Below, piece by piece: positions 27,971-36,450 of a stretch of DNA of 64,000 bases. Both the position numbers and the translations under genes were made by a program. Within the stretch, counting starts at the first letter, position 1, and every line of letters begins with the position of its first letter. The notes beneath the pieces were generated by a model that was given only the letters and a program-made list of their open reading frames with translations, made no database searches and had not been told where the DNA came from. Source of the DNA: Flavihumibacter petaseus NBRC 106054 (GTDB lineage Bacteria > Bacteroidota > Bacteroidia > Chitinophagales > Chitinophagaceae). The DNA lies in NCBI RefSeq assembly GCF_000974785.1, contig NZ_BBWV01000003.1, positions 620,001 to 684,000 of the forward strand. The letters are read 5' to 3'.

Positions 27971-28005
27971 TACTTTAGGGTAAGTACTTGTCAAAAAGTA
28001 AGTAC
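27971..28005 (+). promoter_or_regulatory. Candidate HxlR operator cluster
   Basis: TACTT half-sites occur at 27971 and 27985, and AAGTA half-sites at 27982, 27996 and 28000. GTAAGTAC is directly repeated at 27980-27987 and 27998-28005, 18 bp apart. The cluster overlaps the -33 region (CTTG, 27987-27990) of the 28011 promoter. Confidence 0.5.
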
Positions 28006-28010
28006 AAAAC

Positions 28011-28018
28011 TAGCTTTG
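28011..28018 (+). promoter_or_regulatory. -7 box for the NmrA-like gene
   Basis: TAGCTTTG matches TAnnTTTG, with CTTG 20 bases upstream as -33 element and a 19-base leader before the ATG at 28038. Confidence 0.5.
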
Positions 28019-28037
28019 TGTTTCAAAATCTCCAAAT

Positions 28038-28925
28038 ATGAATATCGTATTGACAGGATCACTGGGAAATACAGGCAGGCCGCTGGCAGTTTCACTGGTA
28101 AAGCAGGGGCACAAGGTAACCGTGATCAGCAGTGATCCATCACGGAAAGCAGCTATAGAACAGGTGGGTGCAACGGCCGCCATCGGCTCACTGGATGATG
28201 TAACTTTTCTGACAACAGCTTTCAGGGGCGCGGATGCCGTGTACACGATGATACCGCCGAATGTAATGAGCAATTCCTACCGGTTGCATATGGAACATAT
28301 TGCCGCCTGCATTACCCGCGCACTTCGGGCAGCGGGCGTGAAGCGTGTCGTGAACCTGAGCAGCATTGGTGCTGAACTTCCTTCCGGAACGGGTCCCATT
28401 GCCGGATTGCATGTAGCAGAAGCTTTGCTGGATACCCTGGAAGGGGTGAATGTGACCAACCTGCGTGCGGGATTCTTTTACCTTAATTTTCTCGGTAACC
28501 TGGGCATGATCCGTGAATCCGGGATCATTGGTTCAAATTATGCTGCGGAAAACCGGCTGCCGATGGTTCATCCGAGTGATATTGCTGCAGCTGCGGCGGA
28601 AGAGCTGACAGATCTGAACAGCAATCACCACGTAAGGTATGTAGTAAGTGATGAACGGACATTGGGGGAGGTTGCGGCTGTGTTGGGGAAAGCCATTGGA
28701 AAACCTGAGTTGCCCTGGGTGGCATTTACTGACGATGCTGCTTTGGAAGGTTTGCGCGGGGCAGGCCTGCCGGATGAAGCTGCCCGGCTTTTTGTTGAAA
28801 TGGGACAGGCAGTAAGGAACGGCTCGCTGCTGCCAGGTTATGAGCAACATCGGCCTGAGCAACCGGGGAAGGTGAAGCTGGAAGAATTTGCCAATGAGTT
28901 TGCAGCAGCGTATAGTGCTGGTTAG
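28038..28925 (+). CDS. NmrA-like NAD(P)-binding protein
   Basis: A 295-residue atypical short-chain-dehydrogenase-fold protein. The N-terminal Val-Leu-Thr-Gly-Ser-Leu-Gly-Asn-Thr-Gly-Arg-Pro is the dinucleotide-binding glycine motif. There is no classical Tyr-x-x-x-Lys pair, as in NmrA/azoreductase-like and QOR2-like members that bind NADP and may reduce quinones. Pairing with a divergent HxlR regulator, whose family senses quinones and aldehydes, supports a role in electrophile detoxification, but that is inference. Confidence 0.82.
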   Translation: MNIVLTGSLGNTGRPLAVSLVKQGHKVTVISSDPSRKAAIEQVGATAAIGSLDDVTFLTTAFRGADAVYTMIPPNVMSNSYRLHMEHIAACITRALRAAGVKRVVNLSSIGAELPSGTGPIAGLHVAEALLDTLEGVNVTNLRAGFFYLNFLGNLGMIRESGIIGSNYAAENRLPMVHPSDIAAAAAEELTDLNSNHHVRYVVSDERTLGEVAAVLGKAIGKPELPWVAFTDDAALEGLRGAGLPDEAARLFVEMGQAVRNGSLLPGYEQHRPEQPGKVKLEEFANEFAAAYSAG

Positions 28926-28943
28926 AGGGTTATAAGTATAGTA

Positions 28944-29001
28944 GTTTAGAAGTTGCGCACCCTGCGGGTGAAGCATACTGCAGTGGCGGCAACTTCTAAA
29001 C
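28944..29001 (+). repeat. Palindromic intergenic element with 13-bp perfect inverted repeat
   Basis: GTTTAGAAGTTGC (28944-28956) and GCAACTTCTAAAC (28989-29001) are exact reverse complements. Between them lie a small hairpin CACCC-tgc-GGGTG and the palindrome ACTGCAGT. It sits between two convergent genes, so it may work as a bidirectional terminator or be a REP/MITE-like repeat. AAACTGCTAAAC just after it (29013-29024) resembles another half-copy. Confidence 0.5.
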
Positions 29002-29019
29002 CTTTAAACAACCAAACTG

Positions 29020-29580
29020 CTAAACTTTTTTCTCCACCCATTTCGGTTTTGCCTTCAGCACTTTTTTATACACCGGGCAGTCCTCCGAATGCGCGCCAGG
29101 CAAATACCCGGTGCTCATCAGGAACTCGCCTACGATCTCACCGCCGGTGAACCGGAAATGTTTTTTAAACAACCTGATCCATTCCTCCTTTGACAACAGA
29201 TGATGGTGATCGAGCCACTGGCGGAATGAACCGAAATTTTTCTGCAGCTCAAGGATAACTTTCGCGTTTTCAATTGCGGCATTTATTTTCAGCCTGTTTC
29301 GGATAATGCCGGCATCCTGCAATAACCGGTTCCTGTCCTTTTCTCCATACCCGGCAATCCTGGTTATGCTGTAATCATGATATGCTTTCCGGAAAGCCGG
29401 CTCTTTTTTCAGGATAGTCTCCCAGCTTAATCCTGCCTGGTTAATTTCAAGGATCAGCCTGCCGAATAACGCATCGTCGTCCAGAATCGGAAAGCCATAA
29501 AGGTGATCATGATAGGCTGCATGCAATGCCTGCCGTTCACCCGTCATCGCTGTAATTGCGTTGCAATAAGACATAGCCAT
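29020..29580 (-). CDS. tag: DNA-3-methyladenine glycosylase I
   Basis: A 186-residue member of the Tag family. It has an early Cys (Met-Ser-Tyr-Cys), Ala-Tyr-His-Asp-His-Leu-Tyr-Gly in place of the usual Tyr-His-Asp-x-Glu-Trp-Gly, and Gln-Ala-Gly-Leu-Ser-Trp. The C-terminal Gly-Ala-His-Ser-Glu-Asp-Cys supplies the remaining zinc ligands. Tag removes 3-methyladenine from alkylated DNA. The Glu-Trp to His-Leu change in the substrate pocket motif is unusual but the rest is intact. The frame is open to 29946, antisense to GH97; ATGs at 29580 or 29574 give the family-like start. Confidence 0.82.
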   Translation of the reverse strand: MAMSYCNAITAMTGERQALHAAYHDHLYGFPILDDDALFGRLILEINQAGLSWETILKKEPAFRKAYHDYSITRIAGYGEKDRNRLLQDAGIIRNRLKINAAIENAKVILELQKNFGSFRQWLDHHHLLSKEEWIRLFKKHFRFTGGEIVGEFLMSTGYLPGAHSEDCPVYKKVLKAKPKWVEKKV

Positions 29581-29622
29581 TCTGTTTGAATATTGTATTT
29601 TCAGGCAAGTTAAAACGATTGC

Positions 29623-31623
29623 ATGTTTTATCCACTGCGTTTCGCGATACTGGTAATGGGACTGGTCATTGCACCGAAGCTGCAAGCCGCAACCGATAGC
29701 CTGAAACTTGCAGCGCCTTCCGGCAATATCAGGGTGAAGATCTGGCAGGAAAAGCAGCTGCACTTTACGGTTTGGTACAGGGAACAGGTTATCCTGCAGA
29801 AAGGTACGGTCGACATCATGCCGGTGGATAAGCCGGCGCTGTCGGCTTCCGGGCCATGGCGACGGGTTGAAAACCATGAGGTGAAGGATACGATCGTGTC
29901 CCCGGTTCCGGAGAAAAGAATCAGGATTCCTGATCACTATCGGCAACTCATCCTGAATTTCAGGAGTGGCTATAAAGTGGTATTCCGCGCTTATGACGAT
30001 GGGGTTGCCTACCGGATCATCTCAGGATTTGCCGACAGTATGGTGATCAGGCAGGAGACTGCAATTTTTAGTTTCCCCGGGAAGCCCGTAACCATACTAC
30101 CACTACTGCCGGAATCTGCAGCAGACCGTTTCCAGCAAAGTTTTGAAGATACCTACAGTGTTGTTGGGCTCGATACGCTGGCTTCAACGGCACTGACCTA
30201 TTCACCAGTCATGATCCGCAATGCCGGGTTACCCACCATCGTGCTTACGGAGTCAGACCTGGAACATTATCCGGGCATGTTTCTGACCCGCGGAAACGCA
30301 CCTGCTGATCCCTTGTCGCTGCAGGCTGTTTTCGCAGCATACCCTGAAAAGGTGATCATTGACAGCGGGGAATTTTCGCAAAAAAAAGTGACTGCGCGTA
30401 CCGGATTTCTTGCGCGGACCACCGGCAGCAATAGTTTTCCCTGGCGGATTATGGCCATTGCAGTTGACGAAAAGGAGCTGCCCGGCAACGATATCGTGTA
30501 CAGGCTAGCATCGCCTTCCCGGCTAACCGAAACGTCCTGGATCAGGCCGGGCAATATCACGGATGAGTGGATCATCGACCTCAATCTCTATCACCTGCCT
30601 TTCAAAGCCGGACGCAATACTGAGACTTATAAATACTATGTGGATTTTGCTGCAAGGTTCGGTATTGACCGCGTTATGCTGGATGCGGGCTGGAGCGACA
30701 ACAATGACCTGTTCAAAGTGATTCCGCAGATCAATATGGATTCGCTCACCGCCTATGCCAGGGAAAAAGGGGTAAAGATCGCCCTCTGGACGCTCGCGCT
30801 GACACTGGACAGGCAGCTGGACAGCATCCTGCCCGTCTTCAGGAAATGGGGTGTGGATTTCATCATGACAGATTTTATCAACCGCGATGACCAGGTGGCA
30901 GTTGATTTTCATCACCGGATTGCCAAAGCCTGTGCCGGTCAGAAGATCATGATCATGTTTCATGGTTCGTTTCCGCCAAAAGGCTTTAACCGCACCTGGC
31001 CCAATGCAGTGGCGCGCGAGGGAGTGCTTGGTTCAGAATATAATATCTGGAGTGACCGGGTGACGCCTGAGCACGACACGTGGCTTCCCTTTGTTCGTAT
31101 GGTTGCCGGCCCCCTGGACTATGAGCCGGGTTTGCTCAATAATGCCAGCCGGAAGAGTTTCCGCGCTATTGAAGGTTTTGTAATGAGCGCGGGTACCCGT
31201 TGCCACCAACTGGCTATGTATGGTGTATATGACAGTCCCATCCAGTTTTTCGTGGGAAACCCTTCACAAGCGATCACTGAACCGGCCTTTATGGAATTGC
31301 TGGGTGAAATTCCAACCCTCTGGGACGAAACCAGGATCCTGGCTGGCAGGGCAGGAGAGCATCTGGTAACGGCAAGAAGGAAAGGCAATACCTGGTATGT
31401 GGCAGGTATCACCAACTGGTCACCGCGGATTTTTGTGCTGGAGGGTGATTTCCTGGAAGCCGGCAATTACCAGGCAACCATCTGCCGCGATGGCCTGAAT
31501 GCGGAAAAATACCCTGCGGATTATTCCATCGGCCGCCAGGCATTCAGCAACACCAGCAGGCTGGAACTGGCCATGGCAGCCGGCGGGGGATTTTTGGTGA
31601 AAATTGAAAAGCTGGCCGATTAG
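29623..31623 (+). CDS. Secreted GH97 glycosidase
   Basis: A 666-residue exported protein with a signal peptide ending Leu-Gln-Ala-Ala (about residue 23). An N-terminal beta-sandwich (to about 300) precedes a TIM barrel with Asp-Ala-Gly-Trp (near 354) and Asp-Phe-Ile-Asn-Arg-Asp-Asp-Gln (near 423), then a C-terminal beta domain. The Asp-rich strand motif with an Asp nucleophile candidate fits the retaining (alpha-galactosidase-type) GH97 branch rather than the inverting SusB glucosidase branch; this is inferred from motif wording. The neighbours do not include susC/susD, so it is not part of a classical polysaccharide-utilisation locus here. Confidence 0.85.
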   Translation: MFYPLRFAILVMGLVIAPKLQAATDSLKLAAPSGNIRVKIWQEKQLHFTVWYREQVILQKGTVDIMPVDKPALSASGPWRRVENHEVKDTIVSPVPEKRIRIPDHYRQLILNFRSGYKVVFRAYDDGVAYRIISGFADSMVIRQETAIFSFPGKPVTILPLLPESAADRFQQSFEDTYSVVGLDTLASTALTYSPVMIRNAGLPTIVLTESDLEHYPGMFLTRGNAPADPLSLQAVFAAYPEKVIIDSGEFSQKKVTARTGFLARTTGSNSFPWRIMAIAVDEKELPGNDIVYRLASPSRLTETSWIRPGNITDEWIIDLNLYHLPFKAGRNTETYKYYVDFAARFGIDRVMLDAGWSDNNDLFKVIPQINMDSLTAYAREKGVKIALWTLALTLDRQLDSILPVFRKWGVDFIMTDFINRDDQVAVDFHHRIAKACAGQKIMIMFHGSFPPKGFNRTWPNAVAREGVLGSEYNIWSDRVTPEHDTWLPFVRMVAGPLDYEPGLLNNASRKSFRAIEGFVMSAGTRCHQLAMYGVYDSPIQFFVGNPSQAITEPAFMELLGEIPTLWDETRILAGRAGEHLVTARRKGNTWYVAGITNWSPRIFVLEGDFLEAGNYQATICRDGLNAEKYPADYSIGRQAFSNTSRLELAMAAGGGFLVKIEKLAD

Positions 31624-31640
31624 CCGGGAAACGCTTATAT

Positions 31641-31660
31641 TTACGTAATCAGTTACGTAA
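31641..31660 (+). promoter_or_regulatory. Twin TTACGTAA palindromes (candidate MarR operator)
   Basis: Two perfect 8-bp palindromes TTACGTAA (31641-31648 and 31653-31660) are separated by TCAG. The first overlaps the end of a near-consensus -7 box TATATTTA (31636-31643). The ATG of the MarR-GNAT gene is 10 bases further on, so the bound protein would block its own transcription. Confidence 0.6.
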
Positions 31661-31670
31661 TTGTTTAGAT

Positions 31671-32618
31671 ATGGAGTTTTATGACCAGGCGGGAAAGGTC
31701 GCTATAGGTAGCAGGTTGCGCATGCTGACCGACATCATTACCGCGGATGCTGAAAAGATTTACCAGTTGTATCAGGTTAACCTGCAACCAAAATGGTTTC
31801 CTGTATTTCATTTGTTGTGCGAGGGTGGAGAATCTGTCACCGGAATCGCCAGGAAGATCGGTCATTCCCATCCCTCTGTGAGTAAGATCGTTTCCGAAAT
31901 GGTGGCAGATGGCCTTGTGAAAGAGAAAAAAGACCCGCAGGATGGCCGCCGGAATCTTGTATCGCTGACGGCAAAGGGAAAAAAAGCCGCGGAGAAGCTG
32001 GCTACACAGTTACAGGATGTGGAAGCTGCTGTGGAAGAGATCCTGCAGGCTACCAGGAATGACCTGTGGAAAGCAATCGGGGAATGGGAGTTTCTGCTGG
32101 AACAAAAGAGCCTTTTCAGGCGTGTGGAGGCCCAGCGGAAAAAAAGGGAAAGCGCAGAAGTAGTAATCGTCGATTTTCAGCCCCGCCATGCAGCAGCCTT
32201 CCGGGCGCTGAACGAACAATGGATCTCCACCTATTTTAAAATGGAAGCCGCCGACTATAAGGCGCTGGATCATCCGAAGAAGTATATCCTTGATAAAGGA
32301 GGCGCGATCCTGATCGCGCTGTTGGACAATCAGCCGGTAGGTGCAGTTGCATTGATCAAAATGAACGACCCGGTTTATGATTTCGAACTGGCCAAGATGG
32401 CCGTGTCACCGGAAGCCCGGGGAAAGAATATAGGTTTGTTGCTGGGGCAGGCGGCAATCGGAAAAGCGAAGGAACTCGGCGCCACGAATCTATACCTGGA
32501 AAGCAATACTATCCTGAAGCCGGCTATCAACCTGTATCATAAGCTGGGCTTTGAAAAAGTAGCAGGGCACGCGACGCCTTACGAAAGGTGCAATATTCAA
32601 ATGGCGCTGGTTGTGTAA
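31671..32618 (+). CDS. MarR regulator fused to GNAT N-acetyltransferase
   Basis: A 315-residue two-domain protein. Residues about 1-145 form a MarR winged helix with Ser-Val-Thr-Gly-Ile-Ala-Arg-Lys-Ile-Gly-His-Ser-His-Pro-Ser-Val-Ser as recognition helix region, and Asp-Pro-Gln-Asp-Gly-Arg-Arg as the wing. Residues about 160-315 are a GNAT domain with the acetyl-CoA loop Ala-Arg-Gly-Lys-Asn-Ile-Gly. The fusion is widespread in bacteria. The acetylated substrate is unknown. Twin palindromes at its promoter suggest autoregulation. Confidence 0.85.
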   Translation: MEFYDQAGKVAIGSRLRMLTDIITADAEKIYQLYQVNLQPKWFPVFHLLCEGGESVTGIARKIGHSHPSVSKIVSEMVADGLVKEKKDPQDGRRNLVSLTAKGKKAAEKLATQLQDVEAAVEEILQATRNDLWKAIGEWEFLLEQKSLFRRVEAQRKKRESAEVVIVDFQPRHAAAFRALNEQWISTYFKMEAADYKALDHPKKYILDKGGAILIALLDNQPVGAVALIKMNDPVYDFELAKMAVSPEARGKNIGLLLGQAAIGKAKELGATNLYLESNTILKPAINLYHKLGFEKVAGHATPYERCNIQMALVV

Positions 32619-32688
32619 TTTTTTCAACAACTGCTGATGGCACTGCAATTGCTTTTACCCCTACATTCGAAAGGCTCAATCATTCCTC

Positions 32689-35600
32689 ATGGAGATGGCG
32701 TCAAAGGCTGATAAACAACTTGATTTCCTTTCCGGGGGTGGCGAAATGGGTGCGCTGATCCGCGGATATAACTGGTCCGACAACCCGCTCGGCCCTCCTC
32801 AACAGTGGGACCAAAGTCTCAAAACCTGCGTGCGCATCATGCTGACGTCCTCGCAGCCGATATGGATCGGCTGGGGACCGGATATGATCAAGTTGTACAA
32901 TGATCCCTATAAAGCGATCGTCGGTGGAAAACATCCCTGGGCGCTTGGAAAACCTGCATCGGTCGTGTGGCGGGAGATCTGGGATTATATGGAGCCACGC
33001 CTGTCAGAGCTGATGGAAAAAAATGTGGGTGTTTATGCAGAATCGCAATTGCTCATTATGGAGCGGTACGGCTATCGTGAGGAAACCTATTACACTTTTT
33101 CTTTTTCACCAATTCCGGGAAGCGATGGTGATACTGCAGGGATGATTTGTTACAATACGGCCAGTACGGAGCAGATCATCACCGCGCGTTCCTTAAAGAC
33201 CTTGCAGGAACTGGGTGCTATCAGAAAACAGGACAACCTGAAGGATTTGTTCCGGGAGGTGATCGGTGTTCTTGCAGGAAACGACAGGGATTTTCCTTTT
33301 GCACTGTTGTATACACCTGATCCGGAGGAGCCTGCACATTCCGGTATCGAACCGGCACCCTGGCTTGATGCCATCGCCCGGCAGGCTTTTTCCGACAATA
33401 GCACTACCGCGCTGATTGATGCTGCAACCATTCCGCACCACCTGCCAAAGGGTCCATGGGATGAAGCGCCCCGGCAATTGGCCACTGTAGCGATCAAAGG
33501 TATTCAGGAGGAACAGCCGCTGGCGGTTCTGATACTGGGATTGAATCCTTATCGCAAATTCGACAATACTTTTTCCAATTTCGTGGAACTTGTTGCGGCA
33601 CAGGTAAGTCATGAAAGCCGGATAGTACTGGAAGCTGCAACGGAGCGTAGAAGAAGGGAAGCACTGGAAGAACTCGATAAAGCCAAGACGATTTTTTTCA
33701 GCAATATCAGCCACGAATTCCGCACCCCGTTGACCCTGATCCTGAGCCCGCTGGAAGCGTTGCTTCGGGACACGAAACCGTTGCCTCCGGAGATCAGTCA
33801 CCAGATCGCAACCACCCACCGCAATGCATTGCGGCTGCTCCGGCTGGTGAACAACCTGCTCGACTTCAGCCAGATAGAATCCGGGAAACAAAAGGCGAAT
33901 GTCGAACCTACAGATCTTGTCACTTTCACCCGTAACCTGGCAGGTAACTTCCAGTCGTTGTTTGAGAAGGCCGATGTGAAATTGCTGGTGGAACTTGACC
34001 AGTTGCTACCGGAGGTTATGGTGGACAGGCAAATGTGGGAAAGGATTGTATTTAATCTTATCTCTAACGCCTATAAATATACGCTGCAGGGAAACGTAAG
34101 GGTCTGCCTTAACCGGTCGGGTGATAATCTGGTATTCACGGTGGCAGATTCAGGTGTTGGAATTCCGGCTTCCGAGATTCCAAAATTGTTTGATCGGTTT
34201 TACCGGGTGCAGCAGAGCGATGGAAGGTCATTTGAAGGCACCGGCATCGGCCTTTCCATGGTGAAGGAATTGGTAGCGTTGCACCATGGTGAGGTGGCTG
34301 TGGAGAGCGAGGTCGGAAAGGGCAGTAGCTTCCGGGTAACTATCCCATTGAGAAAAGCACATAGCAGCACCTTACCTGTTGAATTGTCCGATATCAATTT
34401 TCCCGCCATTGAGGAATGGAATGACCTGGTAAGCGGTCATGACAATAGCAATAATGACGACCGGGAAAGGGCAGATGACCGTGCCATAGTACTGGTGGTG
34501 GATGATAATCCGGATATGCGTCAGCATCTTCGGTCAGTGCTTTCCCCGCATTTTGAGATATTGACGGCAGCGAATGGCAGGGAGGCGCTGCAGCAAATGA
34601 AAATCTGTCCTCCCGATCTTGTGCTGAGCGATATCATGATGCCGGTGATGGATGGGATAGGGCTGCTGCATGCCATCAAAGAAGATCCTGCGATTTCTCA
34701 TGTGCCGGTTATCCTGTTAACGGCACGGGCCGGCGAGGAGTCAAGGATAGAGGGTTGGGAGACCGGCGCTGACGACTACCTGGTTAAGCCATTTTCGTCC
34801 CGTGAACTGTTTGCCCGCATAAAATCCCAGATCAAGACACAGCGGATCAGGCAGCGCAATGAAAAAGAGATCCGGAACCTGTTTGAGCAAACACCTGTTG
34901 GTATTGCTATGTACAGGGGTGAAAACCTGGTAATTGAACTGGTTAATGAAACCATGTTGTTGTATTGGGGCCGCACCCGTGAACAGGCACTGAATACTCC
35001 GCTTTGGGAACTGATGATCGAGGCTAAGGAACAGGGGTTCGATAAAATCGCAGCCGAGGTTTATCGTACCGGAATCAGTTACCAGTCGCCCGAGACAAAG
35101 GTGCTCGTTAACCGCAACGGTAAGGAGGAAGCTATTTATGTTTCCTTCGCCTTTGAGCCCAGAAAGGATGAAAGGGGTAATATCATTGGTCTGATCGGGA
35201 TTGCCAATGACCTGACCTACCAGGTGATGGCCCGCAGGCAACTGGAAAAAAGCCAGACTGTACTCGAAGCCATGGTACTGGAAAGGACAGATGCTTTGAA
35301 TTCCGCCAAGGAAAACCTCGAACGCGTGAACAAGGAGCTGATCCAGCAAAATGATGAACTGGCGTCCTTTACCTATGTAGCCAGCCATGATCTGCAGGAA
35401 CCGCTCCGTAAAATACAGACCTTCAGTGGCAGGATTATGGATGATCAGGGGGCATTGCTGAATGACAAAACACGCGATTATTTTTCCCGTATTGTCGCAG
35501 CGTCGCAGAAGATGCGGAACCTGATCAATGCCCTTTTTGATTATTCGCGGGCAGGTACACCAGAAAAAACCTTTGAGGCGACAGATCTGAATATCGTGCT

Positions 35601-36057
35601 CCAGGATGTGAAGACAAACCTACAGGAAGAGATTGATGAGAAAATGGCAATTATTGATGCAGATCAACTTCCTGTGATCCAGGCCATTCCGCACCAGTTC
35701 CATCAATTACTCTCCAACCTTTTGTCCAATGCACTGAAATACGCGAGGGCTGACATACAACCGCTGATAACCATCAGGACTGCTGTAGTACGCGCAGCGG
35801 AACTTCCAGTCTTAAGTGCACAGCATTCCGACCACTATCTGCGGTTAACCATCACCGACAATGGAATTGGTTTTGAACCGGAATACGCCATGAAAATCTT
35901 TGAACTTTTTCAGCGTCTTCACGGGAATGACCTGTATGCAGGAACAGGTATCGGCCTGGCAATCTGCAAAAGAATTGTACAGAATCATCATGGATTTATA
36001 ACAGCAACCGGGCAACCGGGTGAAGGAGCAACATTTAGCATATATTTACCGATATAA
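32689..36057 (+). CDS. Cytoplasmic hybrid sensor kinase with two histidine-kinase modules
   Basis: A 1122-residue signalling protein without obvious membrane helices. Order: PAS-like domain (about 20-170), GAF-like segment (about 175-315), HisKA/HATPase with phospho-His342 in Ser-His-Glu-Phe-Arg-Thr-Pro, receiver domain (about 605-720) with phospho-Asp648, PAS (about 735-865), then a second HisKA/HATPase with His900 in Ser-His-Asp-Leu-Gln-Glu-Pro. Both ATPase domains keep N and G boxes. This permits an internal relay between modules. The downstream single-domain receiver gene starts 6 bp later, an arrangement typical of a kinase with its CheY-like partner. The signal is unknown. Confidence 0.85.
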   Translation: MEMASKADKQLDFLSGGGEMGALIRGYNWSDNPLGPPQQWDQSLKTCVRIMLTSSQPIWIGWGPDMIKLYNDPYKAIVGGKHPWALGKPASVVWREIWDYMEPRLSELMEKNVGVYAESQLLIMERYGYREETYYTFSFSPIPGSDGDTAGMICYNTASTEQIITARSLKTLQELGAIRKQDNLKDLFREVIGVLAGNDRDFPFALLYTPDPEEPAHSGIEPAPWLDAIARQAFSDNSTTALIDAATIPHHLPKGPWDEAPRQLATVAIKGIQEEQPLAVLILGLNPYRKFDNTFSNFVELVAAQVSHESRIVLEAATERRRREALEELDKAKTIFFSNISHEFRTPLTLILSPLEALLRDTKPLPPEISHQIATTHRNALRLLRLVNNLLDFSQIESGKQKANVEPTDLVTFTRNLAGNFQSLFEKADVKLLVELDQLLPEVMVDRQMWERIVFNLISNAYKYTLQGNVRVCLNRSGDNLVFTVADSGVGIPASEIPKLFDRFYRVQQSDGRSFEGTGIGLSMVKELVALHHGEVAVESEVGKGSSFRVTIPLRKAHSSTLPVELSDINFPAIEEWNDLVSGHDNSNNDDRERADDRAIVLVVDDNPDMRQHLRSVLSPHFEILTAANGREALQQMKICPPDLVLSDIMMPVMDGIGLLHAIKEDPAISHVPVILLTARAGEESRIEGWETGADDYLVKPFSSRELFARIKSQIKTQRIRQRNEKEIRNLFEQTPVGIAMYRGENLVIELVNETMLLYWGRTREQALNTPLWELMIEAKEQGFDKIAAEVYRTGISYQSPETKVLVNRNGKEEAIYVSFAFEPRKDERGNIIGLIGIANDLTYQVMARRQLEKSQTVLEAMVLERTDALNSAKENLERVNKELIQQNDELASFTYVASHDLQEPLRKIQTFSGRIMDDQGALLNDKTRDYFSRIVAASQKMRNLINALFDYSRAGTPEKTFEATDLNIVLQDVKTNLQEEIDEKMAIIDADQLPVIQAIPHQFHQLLSNLLSNALKYARADIQPLITIRTAVVRAAELPVLSAQHSDHYLRLTITDNGIGFEPEYAMKIFELFQRLHGNDLYAGTGIGLAICKRIVQNHHGFITATGQPGEGATFSIYLPI

Positions 36058-36063
36058 ACTGCT

Positions 36064-36447
36064 ATGTTCAAAATTCTGCTGGTTGACGATGATGAAGATG
36101 ATCGTCTTTTGTTCATGGACGCCATCCAGGAAATTGACACATCGATCACTTGTGACGAAACCGTCAATGGCCTCGAAGCACTCGCTTATCTCCGCACCGC
36201 CAGCAAGTTGCCAGACGTCATTTTTCTCGACCTGAATATGCCTCGCATGAATGGCTATGAATTCCTTACTGCACTACAGCAGCATGACGATCTTTCCGGC
36301 ATTCCCATCGTGATCATAACGACCTCCAGAATCCGCTCGGAACAGGAACGGACAAAACAACTTGGCGCCCGTCATTTTTTTGCCAAGCCAGATGATTACA
36401 ACCGCCTGAAGCGTGATCTGCAGCAGATCCTGCAGGATTTCCGGTGA
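36064..36447 (+). CDS. Single-domain response regulator (Rcp1/CheY-like)
   Basis: A 127-residue receiver domain. The acidic pocket is Asp-Asp-Asp near 8-10, phospho-acceptor Asp56 in Phe-Leu-Asp-Leu-Asn-Met-Pro, and Thr-Thr-Ser near 84. The Asp-Leu-Asn-Met-Pro wording is typical of Rcp1-like regulators that pair with phytochrome-type kinases. No output domain is present. It follows the hybrid kinase by 6 bp and is surely co-transcribed. It converges with GH43 with a 3-bp gap. Confidence 0.88.
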   Translation: MFKILLVDDDEDDRLLFMDAIQEIDTSITCDETVNGLEALAYLRTASKLPDVIFLDLNMPRMNGYEFLTALQQHDDLSGIPIVIITTSRIRSEQERTKQLGARHFFAKPDDYNRLKRDLQQILQDFR

Positions 36448-36450
36448 TAA

